Assembly: GCA_041623475.1 (NCBI GenBank)
Contig: JBFJWU010000043.1
Coordinates: 1 to 14,363 of the forward strand
DNA from: JBFJWU01 sp041623475 [NCBI: bacterium]
GTDB taxonomy: Bacteria; J088
Direction: 5' to 3'
DNA length: 14,363 nt
The position numbers were made by a program, and so were the translations under genes. Shown in pieces: positions 6,299 to 12,569 of the stretch; position 1 is the stretch's first letter, and each line of letters opens with the position of its first letter. The notes beneath the pieces are model-generated. The model saw nothing but the letters and a program-made list of their open reading frames with translations, did not search any database and was not told the DNA's origin.

Positions 6299-7009
6299 TT
6301 GACCGGTTCCAGAAGACGACTGGACCGGCGAACGGCCGGATGGATTGCGGTGTATCTGCTGGCCGGGGCCGGGCTGTGCGCAGCCGTCCTGGTCTGGGCG
6401 ACGCCGTTACTGGCATCGGTTGACTCACCGGCCGAGTGGCTGGCGTGGTTGGCCCAGCAGCCGGCGACACCGTGGATCCTGTCCGGGTTTATCATCCTGG
6501 GCGCGGTGGTTATTTTTCCCGGGTCAACCTTTGTCTATTTGTCGGGGGCAATTTACGGGGCCAACGGTTTCTGGATCGGGTTGCCGGTTTTTGTCATCGG
6601 TTCAGCGATCGGTTGGGGCGCGGGACGGTTGCTGACCGACCGGCTGCGGCGGCTGATCCCGGCCGGACGCATCCAGCGCGTTGCCGACCTGGCCGAGCGC
6701 CATGGCATGTGGGCCAGCCTGTTGCTGCGCTGGGTGCCCGGTTCGCCAGCGGCAATTGTCAATGTATCCCTGGGCGTGCTGGGGATCCCGGCCCAGTACT
6801 ATCTGCCCGGGACGCTGCTGGGGGCATTTTTCCCCGTCGGCTCCGTCGTCCTGGCGGGTGCGGCGACACGAACGGTCCTGGAACGGGTCCAGGATGCCGT
6901 TGTCCTTGGCTGGGTCGGGGTTGGTGCGATGGTGTGCCTGGCCGTGTTTTTCATGATCAAGGCGTTGCGTGCCGGTCCGAACGTTGCGGCACCGGCAGAC
7001 AGTCGATAA
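6299..7009 (+). CDS. TVP38/TMEM64 (DedA-like, VTT domain) membrane protein
   Basis: An integral membrane protein of about 236 residues. A basic N-terminus is followed by a first transmembrane helix (AVYLLAGAGLCAAVLVW), then the VTT/SNARE-associated core with hydrophobic segments around ILSGFIILGAVVIFPGSTF, IGLPVFVIGSAIGWGAGRL and LLGAFFPVGSVVLAGAA, and a last helix near VGVGAMVCLAVFFMI. FPGSTFVYLSGAIYG and the LLRWVPGSPAAIVN region match the family's conserved re-entrant loops. Relatives are lipid scramblases or flippases or undefined transporters. TTG 6299, eight bases after the GMC stop, is the most plausible start but has no good Shine-Dalgarno; GTG 6350 is an alternative. Sequence further upstream in this frame is antisense-like filler inside the GMC gene. 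Co-transcription with the GMC genes is likely. Confidence 0.85.
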   Translation: MTGSRRRLDRRTAGWIAVYLLAGAGLCAAVLVWATPLLASVDSPAEWLAWLAQQPATPWILSGFIILGAVVIFPGSTFVYLSGAIYGANGFWIGLPVFVIGSAIGWGAGRLLTDRLRRLIPAGRIQRVADLAERHGMWASLLLRWVPGSPAAIVNVSLGVLGIPAQYYLPGTLLGAFFPVGSVVLAGAATRTVLERVQDAVVLGWVGVGAMVCLAVFFMIKALRAGPNVAAPADSR

Positions 7010-7048
7010 GTTGAGGCATAGCCAATCGACGACGACAGGAGCTTTCCT

Positions 7049-7669
7049 ATGAATCGAATCATCGCAGTCATTATCGCCGTGTGCGTGGTGCCGACTGTCA
7101 GCGGCGCGGCCCAGTACACGATCGATACGGACAGCAGCAGTTTGTCCTTTGTCTCGGTCAAAAACGGCGACGCGGCCGTTCCCGGCGCGATCCCCGGTGT
7201 CTCTGGACAGGTCCAGACGAACAAAGGCACGCTGTCAGGCACGATGGACATCGACCTGGCGACTCTGGATACCGGTAATCCGGGCCGGGACCACAATATA
7301 ACCAGTGTGTTTTTCAAGGTCGCCGACACCGGTGGCACGGCCCGCTTCGAAATCCAGGGCAGCTCGATTGACGTGGCGACGCTGGCAGAACCGGGTCAGT
7401 CCGCAGCCGGTACGGTCGACGGCCAGTTGACGCTGAACAGCGTGACCGCGGACGTGCGGCTGCATGTGCGCGCGGCTCGCCAGGCGGACTCGACCATTCG
7501 CGTCACGACAATCAAACCGGCAACTGTCCGTTTCGGCGAATTCGACTTGTCGGCCGCTGCCAGTGCCCTCAAACAGATCTGCGGTCATGCGGAACTGCTG
7601 GGGCTGGCAACCGTATCCGGAGACCTGTTGCTGAGGCCGGATCCTGGCGCACCGACCGGATCCGATTGA
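7049..7669 (+). CDS. YceI-like secreted lipid-binding protein
   Basis: A 206-residue protein with a Sec signal peptide (about residues 1-19, cleavage near VSGA-AQ) followed by a YceI-type beta-barrel. Family features visible are YTIDTDSSSLSFVSVKNG at the mature N-terminus, a GTMDIDLATLDTG strand pair, GRDHNITSVFF (equivalent to the conserved RDxHLxSxxFF), and a central strand-rich region. YceI proteins bind polyisoprenoid or other amphiphilic ligands in the periplasm. AGGAG (7037-7041 region) lies well placed before the ATG. The gene follows the TVP38-like gene by 39 nt and is probably in the same operon. The C-terminal tail with Pro, Gly and Thr (from about 193) is probably unstructured. Its exact ligand, and any link to the GMC enzyme, are inferences. 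Confidence 0.85.
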   Translation: MNRIIAVIIAVCVVPTVSGAAQYTIDTDSSSLSFVSVKNGDAAVPGAIPGVSGQVQTNKGTLSGTMDIDLATLDTGNPGRDHNITSVFFKVADTGGTARFEIQGSSIDVATLAEPGQSAAGTVDGQLTLNSVTADVRLHVRAARQADSTIRVTTIKPATVRFGEFDLSAAASALKQICGHAELLGLATVSGDLLLRPDPGAPTGSD

Positions 7670-7672
7670 TCA

Positions 7673-7702
7673 TTGACACGGCGATCAGGCCGCAGTTAAA
7701 CT
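7673..7702 (+). promoter_or_regulatory. Sigma70-like promoter of the zapA block
   Basis: A perfect TTGACA (7673-7678) is followed after 18 bp by TAAACT (7697-7702). The predicted start lies close to the ATG at 7714, leaving a leader of only a few nucleotides. This is the clearest promoter on the plus strand in the window and separates the division/6S block from the yceI gene. Confidence 0.6.
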
Positions 7703-7713
7703 GTCAACCAGAT

Positions 7714-8049
7714 ATGAGTTCCCACACTGGCAATTCGGCAGAGGCAACGCTGGGCACCGACCCCTGGGGCGGTGGATCAGACGGGATGTTTGACCGAACG
7801 GACTGGAATACCCGGGAACAGGGATTGCAGGATGCGATCCGGGATTTCGAACAACTGCTGGACCGCATGGGACAGGGCAATGAGGAATCCTCTCGACTGC
7901 GCGAGGTCGTGCGGCGCCTGGAACGGCGGGTGTTTGACCTGGAAGACCAGTTAAAGGAACGAGACGACAAGAATCGCGAGGCATTACGCAAACTTGATGC
8001 CCTCGCCAAGGAGATGACTGATTGGACACAAAACGAACCGTTACCGTAG
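7714..8049 (+). CDS. Small coiled-coil protein upstream of zapA (ZapB-like)
   Basis: A 111-residue hydrophilic protein. The first 30 residues are Gly/Ser/Thr-rich and likely disordered; residues about 40-105 form an amphipathic coiled coil with repeated Leu/Ile heptads (LREVVRRLERRVFDLEDQLK). Its place directly before zapA, overlapping it by 28 nt, suggests a division-ring accessory protein comparable in role to ZapB, but direct homology is not evident to me. ATG 7714 follows a good promoter; TTG 7666 lies upstream of that promoter and is unlikely, and ATG 7786 is possible. The Shine-Dalgarno for zapA (AAGGAG at 8008-8013) lies inside this coding region. Confidence 0.62.
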   Translation: MSSHTGNSAEATLGTDPWGGGSDGMFDRTDWNTREQGLQDAIRDFEQLLDRMGQGNEESSRLREVVRRLERRVFDLEDQLKERDDKNREALRKLDALAKEMTDWTQNEPLP

Positions 8050-8312
8050 ACCTACTTGGCCATCGGCTGACGGTTCGTACTACTGAACCTGAAGAGGCAC
8101 TGCAACGAAACATAGCCAGGGTGCGTGACGTACTGGAACAGATCCAGGACGGGACTGACGCCGTAGATTCCCTGCGACTCTTTGCATTAGGCCTTTTGCA
8201 CCTGGGAAGGGAGCTGGACATGTTAGAGAATCGATATTCCGAGTTAAGTGAACTTTTTGGCGATAAGCTGGAAAGCTGGACCGCAACTGTTCATCGGACA
8301 CTCGGAGAATAA
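8022..8312 (+). CDS. zapA: ZapA, FtsZ-ring stabilising protein
   Basis: A 96-residue ZapA homologue. The N-terminal beta strands (RTVTVDLLGHRLTVRTTEPEE) match the ZapA fold, which bundles FtsZ protofilaments at midcell, and a long C-terminal helix (VDSLRLFALGLLHLGRELDM) provides the dimer/tetramer coiled coil. The start is TTG at 8022, strongly supported by AAGGAG eight bases upstream; the gene overlaps the preceding coiled-coil gene by 28 nt in another frame. Size and spacing to the 6S RNA match the zapA-ssrS-cyclo-ligase order of Gammaproteobacteria. Nothing looks broken. Confidence 0.9.
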   Translation: MDTKRTVTVDLLGHRLTVRTTEPEEALQRNIARVRDVLEQIQDGTDAVDSLRLFALGLLHLGRELDMLENRYSELSELFGDKLESWTATVHRTLGE

Positions 8313-8320
8313 CCGGTTAC

Positions 8321-8499
8321 CCGGTTTGCCGTGAGCACGGGGGCGCGAAAGGTGCCGAACCAATATTTTACGTTCAGGGAGCCTTTACTTCAGCCTGATG
8401 TCATGCCTTTTGAAGGACTTCAGATGGTTGAAACCGGGCACCCACTTGAGAAGGCCGGTTCGCGGCCTTCCGCCCCTGCGTTCACGGGTTTTAAACCGG
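8321..8499 (+). ncRNA. ssrS: 6S RNA (SsrS-like), regulator of RNA polymerase
   Basis: The 179-nt stretch between zapA and the cyclo-ligase gene folds as 6S RNA, which mimics an open promoter and binds sigma70 RNA polymerase. The closing stem pairs 8321-8327 with 8493-8499 (7 perfect pairs) and 8329-8345 with 8471-8487 (17 positions, one A-C mismatch, two G-U). The terminal arm pairs 8377-8383 with 8437-8443, 8389-8395 with 8426-8432, and a CCTT/AAGG tip (8406-8409 with 8413-8416). Between them lies an unpaired central region. Its 3' strand can form a perfect 8-bp hairpin (8450-8470) that competes with AAGG 8349-8352, like the 3'-strand hairpin known from other 6S RNAs. A -10-like GAGAAT (8305-8310) could start it. 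Size and synteny match; I identified it by fold and place, not by a covariance search. Confidence 0.82.
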
Positions 8500-8516
8500 A
8501 TCCGGAGGAACGAGCA

Positions 8517-8539
8517 CCGGTCCTGGCCTGAGCGACCGG
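8517..8539 (+). other. Hairpin downstream of 6S RNA
   Basis: CCGGTC (8517-8522) and GACCGG (8534-8539) flank an 11-nt loop between the 6S RNA and the cyclo-ligase gene. It may mark the processed 3' end or weak termination; there is no T-tract. A CCGGATCCGG palindrome lies just upstream (8497-8506). Confidence 0.3.
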
Positions 8540-8547
8540 AATCGTTA

Positions 8548-8564
8548 CCCCTGGGACCAAGGGG
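8548..8564 (+). promoter_or_regulatory. Hairpin overlapping the cyclo-ligase ribosome-binding site
   Basis: CCCCT (8548-8552) can pair with AGGGG (8560-8564), which is the core of the Shine-Dalgarno of the next gene. Folding would hide the ribosome-binding site, so initiation could be structure-limited. The stem is short and may have no role. Confidence 0.3.
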
Positions 8565-8570
8565 GTGGCG

Positions 8571-9269
8571 ATGGACAGAAAAACTGTACTCAGACAGCAG
8601 CAGATCGCGCGCAGGGCACACCTGTCGCACGGGTATGTTGCGCGAGCCAGCCGCTCGATTGTGCGGCAGCTGCGCAAGCTGGTACCGTTGCGCCCGGGAC
8701 TGAACCTGGGGGCCTACCTGCCGCTGGCCAACGAGCCCGACATCCGCCCATTCCTGGACCAGGCCCTGCGCGCCGGCTGTAACCTGACGGCCCCTGCCCG
8801 GGATGGCGATCAATGGGACTGGCACCGGCTGCCGGCGCTGCCCGACAAAAACACCAGCCCGCTGGCGATTCGCCAGCAGGACCTGGCTGGTCCGCTGCAG
8901 CCGGATATTGCCATCATTCCCGGCCTGGCCTTTGACTATGACGGCTGGCGCCTGGGCCACGGCGGCGGTGTCTATGACCGACTTCTGGCTGATGCATACG
9001 GGACTCAGTCCGTGGGCGTCGCATTTTACAGACAACTGATTGAACGAATTCCCGTCGATCGATGGGACCAGCGCGTTGATGCGGTCGTGACAACCCAGGG
9101 GGTTGTCTGGACCGGCTCAATCGCGTTACACGACCAAAACCAAAAAGGAGCTCACCATGGAACTGCATGTGTTATCGCCGCTGTTGACGGCGGTTTCCGC
9201 CATTGCAGGCGGCGCGATCGGGTACGTCCTGGTCCGAAAATCCGCCGCATCAATTGTCAGCGAGTCTGA
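8571..9269 (+). CDS. 5-formyltetrahydrofolate cyclo-ligase
   Basis: The enzyme converts 5-formyl-THF to 5,10-methenyl-THF with ATP, returning this inhibitory folate to the one-carbon pool. The signature GLAFDYDGWRLGHGGGVYDR begins at residue 118; LNLGAYLPLANEPDIRPF and the basic N-terminal helix also fit the family. ATG 8571 is five bases after AAGGGGG; GTG 8565 is an alternative. At 232 residues it is about 40 longer than usual: the conserved part ends near VDAVVTTQGVVW (residue about 181) and the frame runs on, out of frame, for 113 nt into rny. The tail is basic and low in conserved features, so it may be a lost-stop extension. Placement after 6S RNA matches E. coli ygfA (fau). Confidence 0.9.
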   Translation: MDRKTVLRQQQIARRAHLSHGYVARASRSIVRQLRKLVPLRPGLNLGAYLPLANEPDIRPFLDQALRAGCNLTAPARDGDQWDWHRLPALPDKNTSPLAIRQQDLAGPLQPDIAIIPGLAFDYDGWRLGHGGGVYDRLLADAYGTQSVGVAFYRQLIERIPVDRWDQRVDAVVTTQGVVWTGSIALHDQNQKGAHHGTACVIAAVDGGFRHCRRRDRVRPGPKIRRINCQRV

Positions 9270-10719
9270 GAAACGCGCTGAAACAATCCTCGATGCCGCC
9301 CGCATCGAAGCGGAGGCAATGAAAAAGGCGGCGACCGCCGAGGCCCTGGAAGCCGTTCGCCAGGATCGCGAGGAGCTGGAGAAAAACCAGCGGAACAGCA
9401 ACGAGGCGATTCGTCGCCGCGAAGAAAAACTGGACCGGCGCGAAGAAGACACGGACCGCGCCCGGCAGCGATTGGAAAAGAAAGAGGAAAGCCTGGAGGT
9501 CCGGCGGGTGTCGCTGGACGAACAGGAAAAAGAACTGGAGTCCAAATCGCGGGCGCTGGCGGATCGCAGCGGCGAACTGGATGCTGCCCTGGAACGAACG
9601 GCCCGCCTGTCAGCCGAAGAAGCCAAGGCGGAACTGCTGAGCCGTGTCGAAGAAACCGCAAAGATGGATGCTGCCGGCATCGCCCGCAGGATCGAGGAAG
9701 AAGCCAAGGAAAACGCCGAGACCGAGGCCCAGAAGATCGTCGCGCTGGCGGTCCAGCGGTTTTCCGGCGAGTACATCGCCGAACGGACCGTGACCGTCGT
9801 CCAGTTAAACGACGACAAGATGAAGGGCCGGATTATTGGCCGCGAGGGTCGCAATATCCGCGCGTTCGAAATGATTACCGGTGTGGACCTGGTTGTTGAC
9901 GACACGCCGGAAACGGTCATTATCAGCTGCCACAATCCGCTGCGGCGCGAAATTGCCCGTTTGACGCTGGAAAAATTGATGGAAGACGGCCGGATCCAGC
10001 CGGGACGAATCGAAGAGATTTACCAGGGTGTCACCGGTGATACCGAGCGCAATATTCGCGAAGCGGGACAGCAGGCGGTTTTTGACCTGGGGATCCAGGG
10101 CCTGCATACGGAACTGGTTCGCCTGATGGGGATCAACAAGTTCCGGACCAGTTATTCGCAGAACGTCCTGTTGCATAGCAGCGAGGTCAGTTACATCTGC
10201 GGAATCATGGCCGATGAAATGGGCTTGGACCGCAATATGGCGCGCCGGGTCGGGTTCCTGCACGACATCGGCAAAGCTGTGGACCAGGAGTTCGAAGGCA
10301 GCCACGCCGACATCGGTGCGGACCTGCTGAAAAAATTCGGCGAAAGCGAAGAAGTGGTCAGGGCCGTCCGCGAGCATCACGATGATCCACCATCGACGAT
10401 CTGGGGCGTCATGATCCAGGCAGCGGACACGTTGAGCGCGGCCCGTCCCGGGGCGCGCCGGGAAACGGTGACCAACTACATCAAACGGATGGAGGAACTG
10501 GAAGAGATCGCGACGCGGCGTCCCGAGGTCAACAAGGCGTATGCGATCCAGTCGGGCCGCGAACTGCGGATCATCCTTGACAGCGAGCGCTCGACAGACG
10601 ATGGTGCCTTTCATCTGGCCAAATCCGTCGCGGCCGAAATCGAAGCGGTGCTCACCTATCCAGGTCAGATCAAGGTTACGGTCCTGCGCGAGCTGCGGGC
10701 CACCGCGTTCGCGAAATAG
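9157..10719 (+). CDS. rny: Ribonuclease Y
   Basis: RNase Y is the membrane-anchored endoribonuclease that starts mRNA decay in many bacteria. The 520-residue length is typical. An N-terminal transmembrane helix (about 6-27) is followed by a long charged coiled coil (to about 200), a KH RNA-binding domain with GRIIGREGRNIR from residue 224, and an HD domain with LLHSSEVSYI and the catalytic HDIGKAVD (His369, Asp370), then EHHDDP. All domains appear intact. ATG 9157 has a strong AAAGGAG; the longer in-frame start at 9103 lacks this and would add non-family sequence. The 5' end overlaps the extended cyclo-ligase frame by 113 nt. It is followed 16 nt later by tyrS, probably in one transcript. Confidence 0.97.
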   Translation: MELHVLSPLLTAVSAIAGGAIGYVLVRKSAASIVSESEKRAETILDAARIEAEAMKKAATAEALEAVRQDREELEKNQRNSNEAIRRREEKLDRREEDTDRARQRLEKKEESLEVRRVSLDEQEKELESKSRALADRSGELDAALERTARLSAEEAKAELLSRVEETAKMDAAGIARRIEEEAKENAETEAQKIVALAVQRFSGEYIAERTVTVVQLNDDKMKGRIIGREGRNIRAFEMITGVDLVVDDTPETVIISCHNPLRREIARLTLEKLMEDGRIQPGRIEEIYQGVTGDTERNIREAGQQAVFDLGIQGLHTELVRLMGINKFRTSYSQNVLLHSSEVSYICGIMADEMGLDRNMARRVGFLHDIGKAVDQEFEGSHADIGADLLKKFGESEEVVRAVREHHDDPPSTIWGVMIQAADTLSAARPGARRETVTNYIKRMEELEEIATRRPEVNKAYAIQSGRELRIILDSERSTDDGAFHLAKSVAAEIEAVLTYPGQIKVTVLRELRATAFAK

Positions 10720-10735
10720 GACAACCTGACCGGCA

Positions 10736-11986
10736 ATGACGACAGAACCGACCATCCTGGAGTCCCTGGATGCCGCCCAGCGGCAGCAGGTCGACGAACA
10801 GTTGCAGGAACTGACGCGCGGCGCCGTCGATGTGATTCCTGATGGTGGCCTGGCCGAACGGGTCGCCGAAAGCGTTCGCGACGGCCGACCGTTGCGGATC
10901 AAGGCGGGTTTTGACCCGACGGCGCCGGATCTGCATCTGGGCCACGCGGTTCTGCTGCAGAAACTGCGGCAGTTCCAGATTGCCGGTCACCAGGTCATCT
11001 TTCTGATCGGCGACTTTACGGCACGGATCGGGGATCCGACCGGACGTACCGAGACTCGTCCGCCGCTGACGGCGGCCGAGATCGACGCCAATGCCGAAAC
11101 CTATGCCGACCAGGTTTTTCGTATCCTTGATCGCGACAAAACCGAAGTGCGTCGCAACTCGGAATGGCTGGATGCGATCCCCAGCGACCAGTGGCTGCGG
11201 ATGGCCAGCGTTATGACGGTGGCACGGATGCTGGAGCGCGAGGATTTCAGTACGCGGTTCAGGGAAAATCGCCCGATCCGGGTCCACGAATTCATGTATC
11301 CGCTGATCCAGGGATACGATTCCGTGGCCCTGGATGCCGACGTTGAGTTGGGCGGCACTGACCAGACGTTTAACCTGCTGGTTGGCAGGGATATGCAGAA
11401 GTTCCATGAACAGCGTCAACAGGTGGTCCTGACCATGCCGCTGCTCGAAGGACTGGACGGCGAACAGAAGATGTCCAAATCCTACGGCAATGCCGTCGGG
11501 ATCCTTGAGGACCCAAGCGACCAGTTTGGCAAGCTGATGAGCGTCAGCGACGACTTGATGATTCGCTACTACACACTGCTCAGCGACCGCCCGGGCGACG
11601 AGGTTGCCGCGGCAATCGAGGCCGGTGACCTGCACCCGATGGATGCCAAAAAGGAACTGGCGGCCGAGATCGTCGGTCGGTTCTATGATTCGGCAGCCGC
11701 AGATTCTGCACGCAGCGGGTTCGAAAACGTCTTCAGCCACGGCGATGTCCCTGATGACATGCCAACGGCTGCGTGGGCGCTGGCCGACGGGCCCGCGTGG
11801 CTGCCGCGCATCGTTGCCGACCAGGACCTGGCGCAGTCCCTGTCCGAAGCGCGCCGCCTGCTCAAGCAGGGTGCGATCAAGGTCGACGGCGATCCGATTA
11901 CCGAGCCCGGCGAGATTGACCAGGCTGGCGAGTATGTTGTCAAAGTCGGCAAGCGTCGATTCCTGAAGCTGGTTGTCAGCGACTGA
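10736..11986 (+). CDS. tyrS: Tyrosyl-tRNA synthetase
   Basis: A 416-residue class I tyrosyl-tRNA synthetase, charging tRNA-Tyr with tyrosine. The HIGH motif appears as HLGH (67-70) after AGFDPTAPDL, and KMSKS is intact at 245-249. FLIGDFTARIGDPTGR and the ELGGTDQTFNLLVGRDMQ block, which contacts tyrosine, are present. An S4 RNA-binding domain occupies about 350-415 (SEARRLLKQGAIKVDGD). Length and motif spacing fit the TyrZ-like type with the KMSKS form. ATG 10736 lies 16 nt after the rny stop; Shine-Dalgarno support is weak (AGGA about 14 nt upstream), so coupling to rny translation is possible. No T-box leader is seen. Confidence 0.96.
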   Translation: MTTEPTILESLDAAQRQQVDEQLQELTRGAVDVIPDGGLAERVAESVRDGRPLRIKAGFDPTAPDLHLGHAVLLQKLRQFQIAGHQVIFLIGDFTARIGDPTGRTETRPPLTAAEIDANAETYADQVFRILDRDKTEVRRNSEWLDAIPSDQWLRMASVMTVARMLEREDFSTRFRENRPIRVHEFMYPLIQGYDSVALDADVELGGTDQTFNLLVGRDMQKFHEQRQQVVLTMPLLEGLDGEQKMSKSYGNAVGILEDPSDQFGKLMSVSDDLMIRYYTLLSDRPGDEVAAAIEAGDLHPMDAKKELAAEIVGRFYDSAAADSARSGFENVFSHGDVPDDMPTAAWALADGPAWLPRIVADQDLAQSLSEARRLLKQGAIKVDGDPITEPGEIDQAGEYVVKVGKRRFLKLVVSD

Positions 11987-12025
11987 TCGCCGGTGCGGAC
12001 GGGTGATCCAGTCCATTCCCGACCA

Positions 12026-12056
12026 TTGTCTCAACGACGGATCGCGATGCTATGCT
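12026..12056 (+). promoter_or_regulatory. Possible promoter of the DUF4124 pair
   Basis: TTGTCT (12026-12031) and TATGCT (12051-12056) are separated by 19 bp; the -10-like box ends seven bases before ATG 12064, which again would give a leaderless or near-leaderless mRNA. The -35 and spacing are suboptimal, so this is tentative. Confidence 0.35.
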
Positions 12057-12063
12057 AATCGTC

Positions 12064-12567
12064 ATGCAGGTTCGCAACGCAGGATTCCTGGCACTGCTGG
12101 CGATGGTTGCTGTGGCATGTGCCCAGGCGCCATCCAACGGCACCGAGCGTGTCATGTACCGCTATACCGATGACCAGGGGACGGTCCATATGACCGACAA
12201 CCGGGACCTGATCCCGGCCGAGTATTACCCGCGGGTCGAGCGAGTGACACCAGAGCAGCTCAAGGGCCCACGGGTGACGGTTCACGCCCGTGAACTGGCT
12301 TGGTGGGAACGGGGAATGGTCGCCCTCGGTCTGATAGACGACCCCCGGGACCAGCCCGATTACGACCAGCCCGACTACGGGGGCACGGGCTCGTCGCAGC
12401 CGACTCGCAAAAAGAATGACCCGGCGGACAACGGGGGCGACTGGTTTGATCGCCAGGGAGATGACCGGTTCCAGGAACGGTCTGAAGACGACAAACGTGA
12501 ACGGTCCGACAGCGGCCTGAAGACCTACCGCGACAAGAACGGCAACCTGCACTACAAAAGGGAATAG
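12064..12567 (+). CDS. Secreted DUF4124-domain protein
   Basis: A 167-residue exported protein. The N-terminus is hydrophobic with AVAC near residue 20, which could be an imperfect lipobox, or AQA could be a signal peptidase I site. A DUF4124 domain follows (YRYTDDQGTVHMTDNRDLIP), a short beta motif common in periplasmic proteins of unknown role. The middle holds a duplicated DQPDY pentapeptide encoded by a 15-bp tandem repeat (12349-12378), then a charged Asp/Arg/Lys-rich stretch likely to be disordered. The C-terminus (YRDKNGNLHY) resembles a second, shorter copy of the same motif. ATG 12064 is preferred because a -10-like box overlaps the alternative ATG 12052. The next gene starts three bases after the stop and carries the same domain, so the two are probably co-expressed paralogues. 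Function unknown. Confidence 0.7.
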   Translation: MQVRNAGFLALLAMVAVACAQAPSNGTERVMYRYTDDQGTVHMTDNRDLIPAEYYPRVERVTPEQLKGPRVTVHARELAWWERGMVALGLIDDPRDQPDYDQPDYGGTGSSQPTRKKNDPADNGGDWFDRQGDDRFQERSEDDKRERSDSGLKTYRDKNGNLHYKRE

Positions 12568-12569
12568 AC

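Noticed and set aside
5665-6495. 276-codon minus-strand frame over the end of the GMC gene
   Set aside because: Covers conserved GMC C-terminal motifs on the other strand and has no own domain.
8331-8531. 66-codon open frame (GTG start) between zapA and the cyclo-ligase gene
   Set aside because: It overlies the paired arms of the 6S RNA, has no ribosome-binding site, and shows no protein-family features.
9103-9156. Longer start for RNase Y
   Set aside because: ATG 9157 has a strong AAAGGAG and gives the family's normal N-terminal membrane helix.
10676-12034. 452-codon minus-strand frame opposite tyrS
   Set aside because: Antisense shadow of a highly conserved gene in GC-rich DNA; no family features or start signals.
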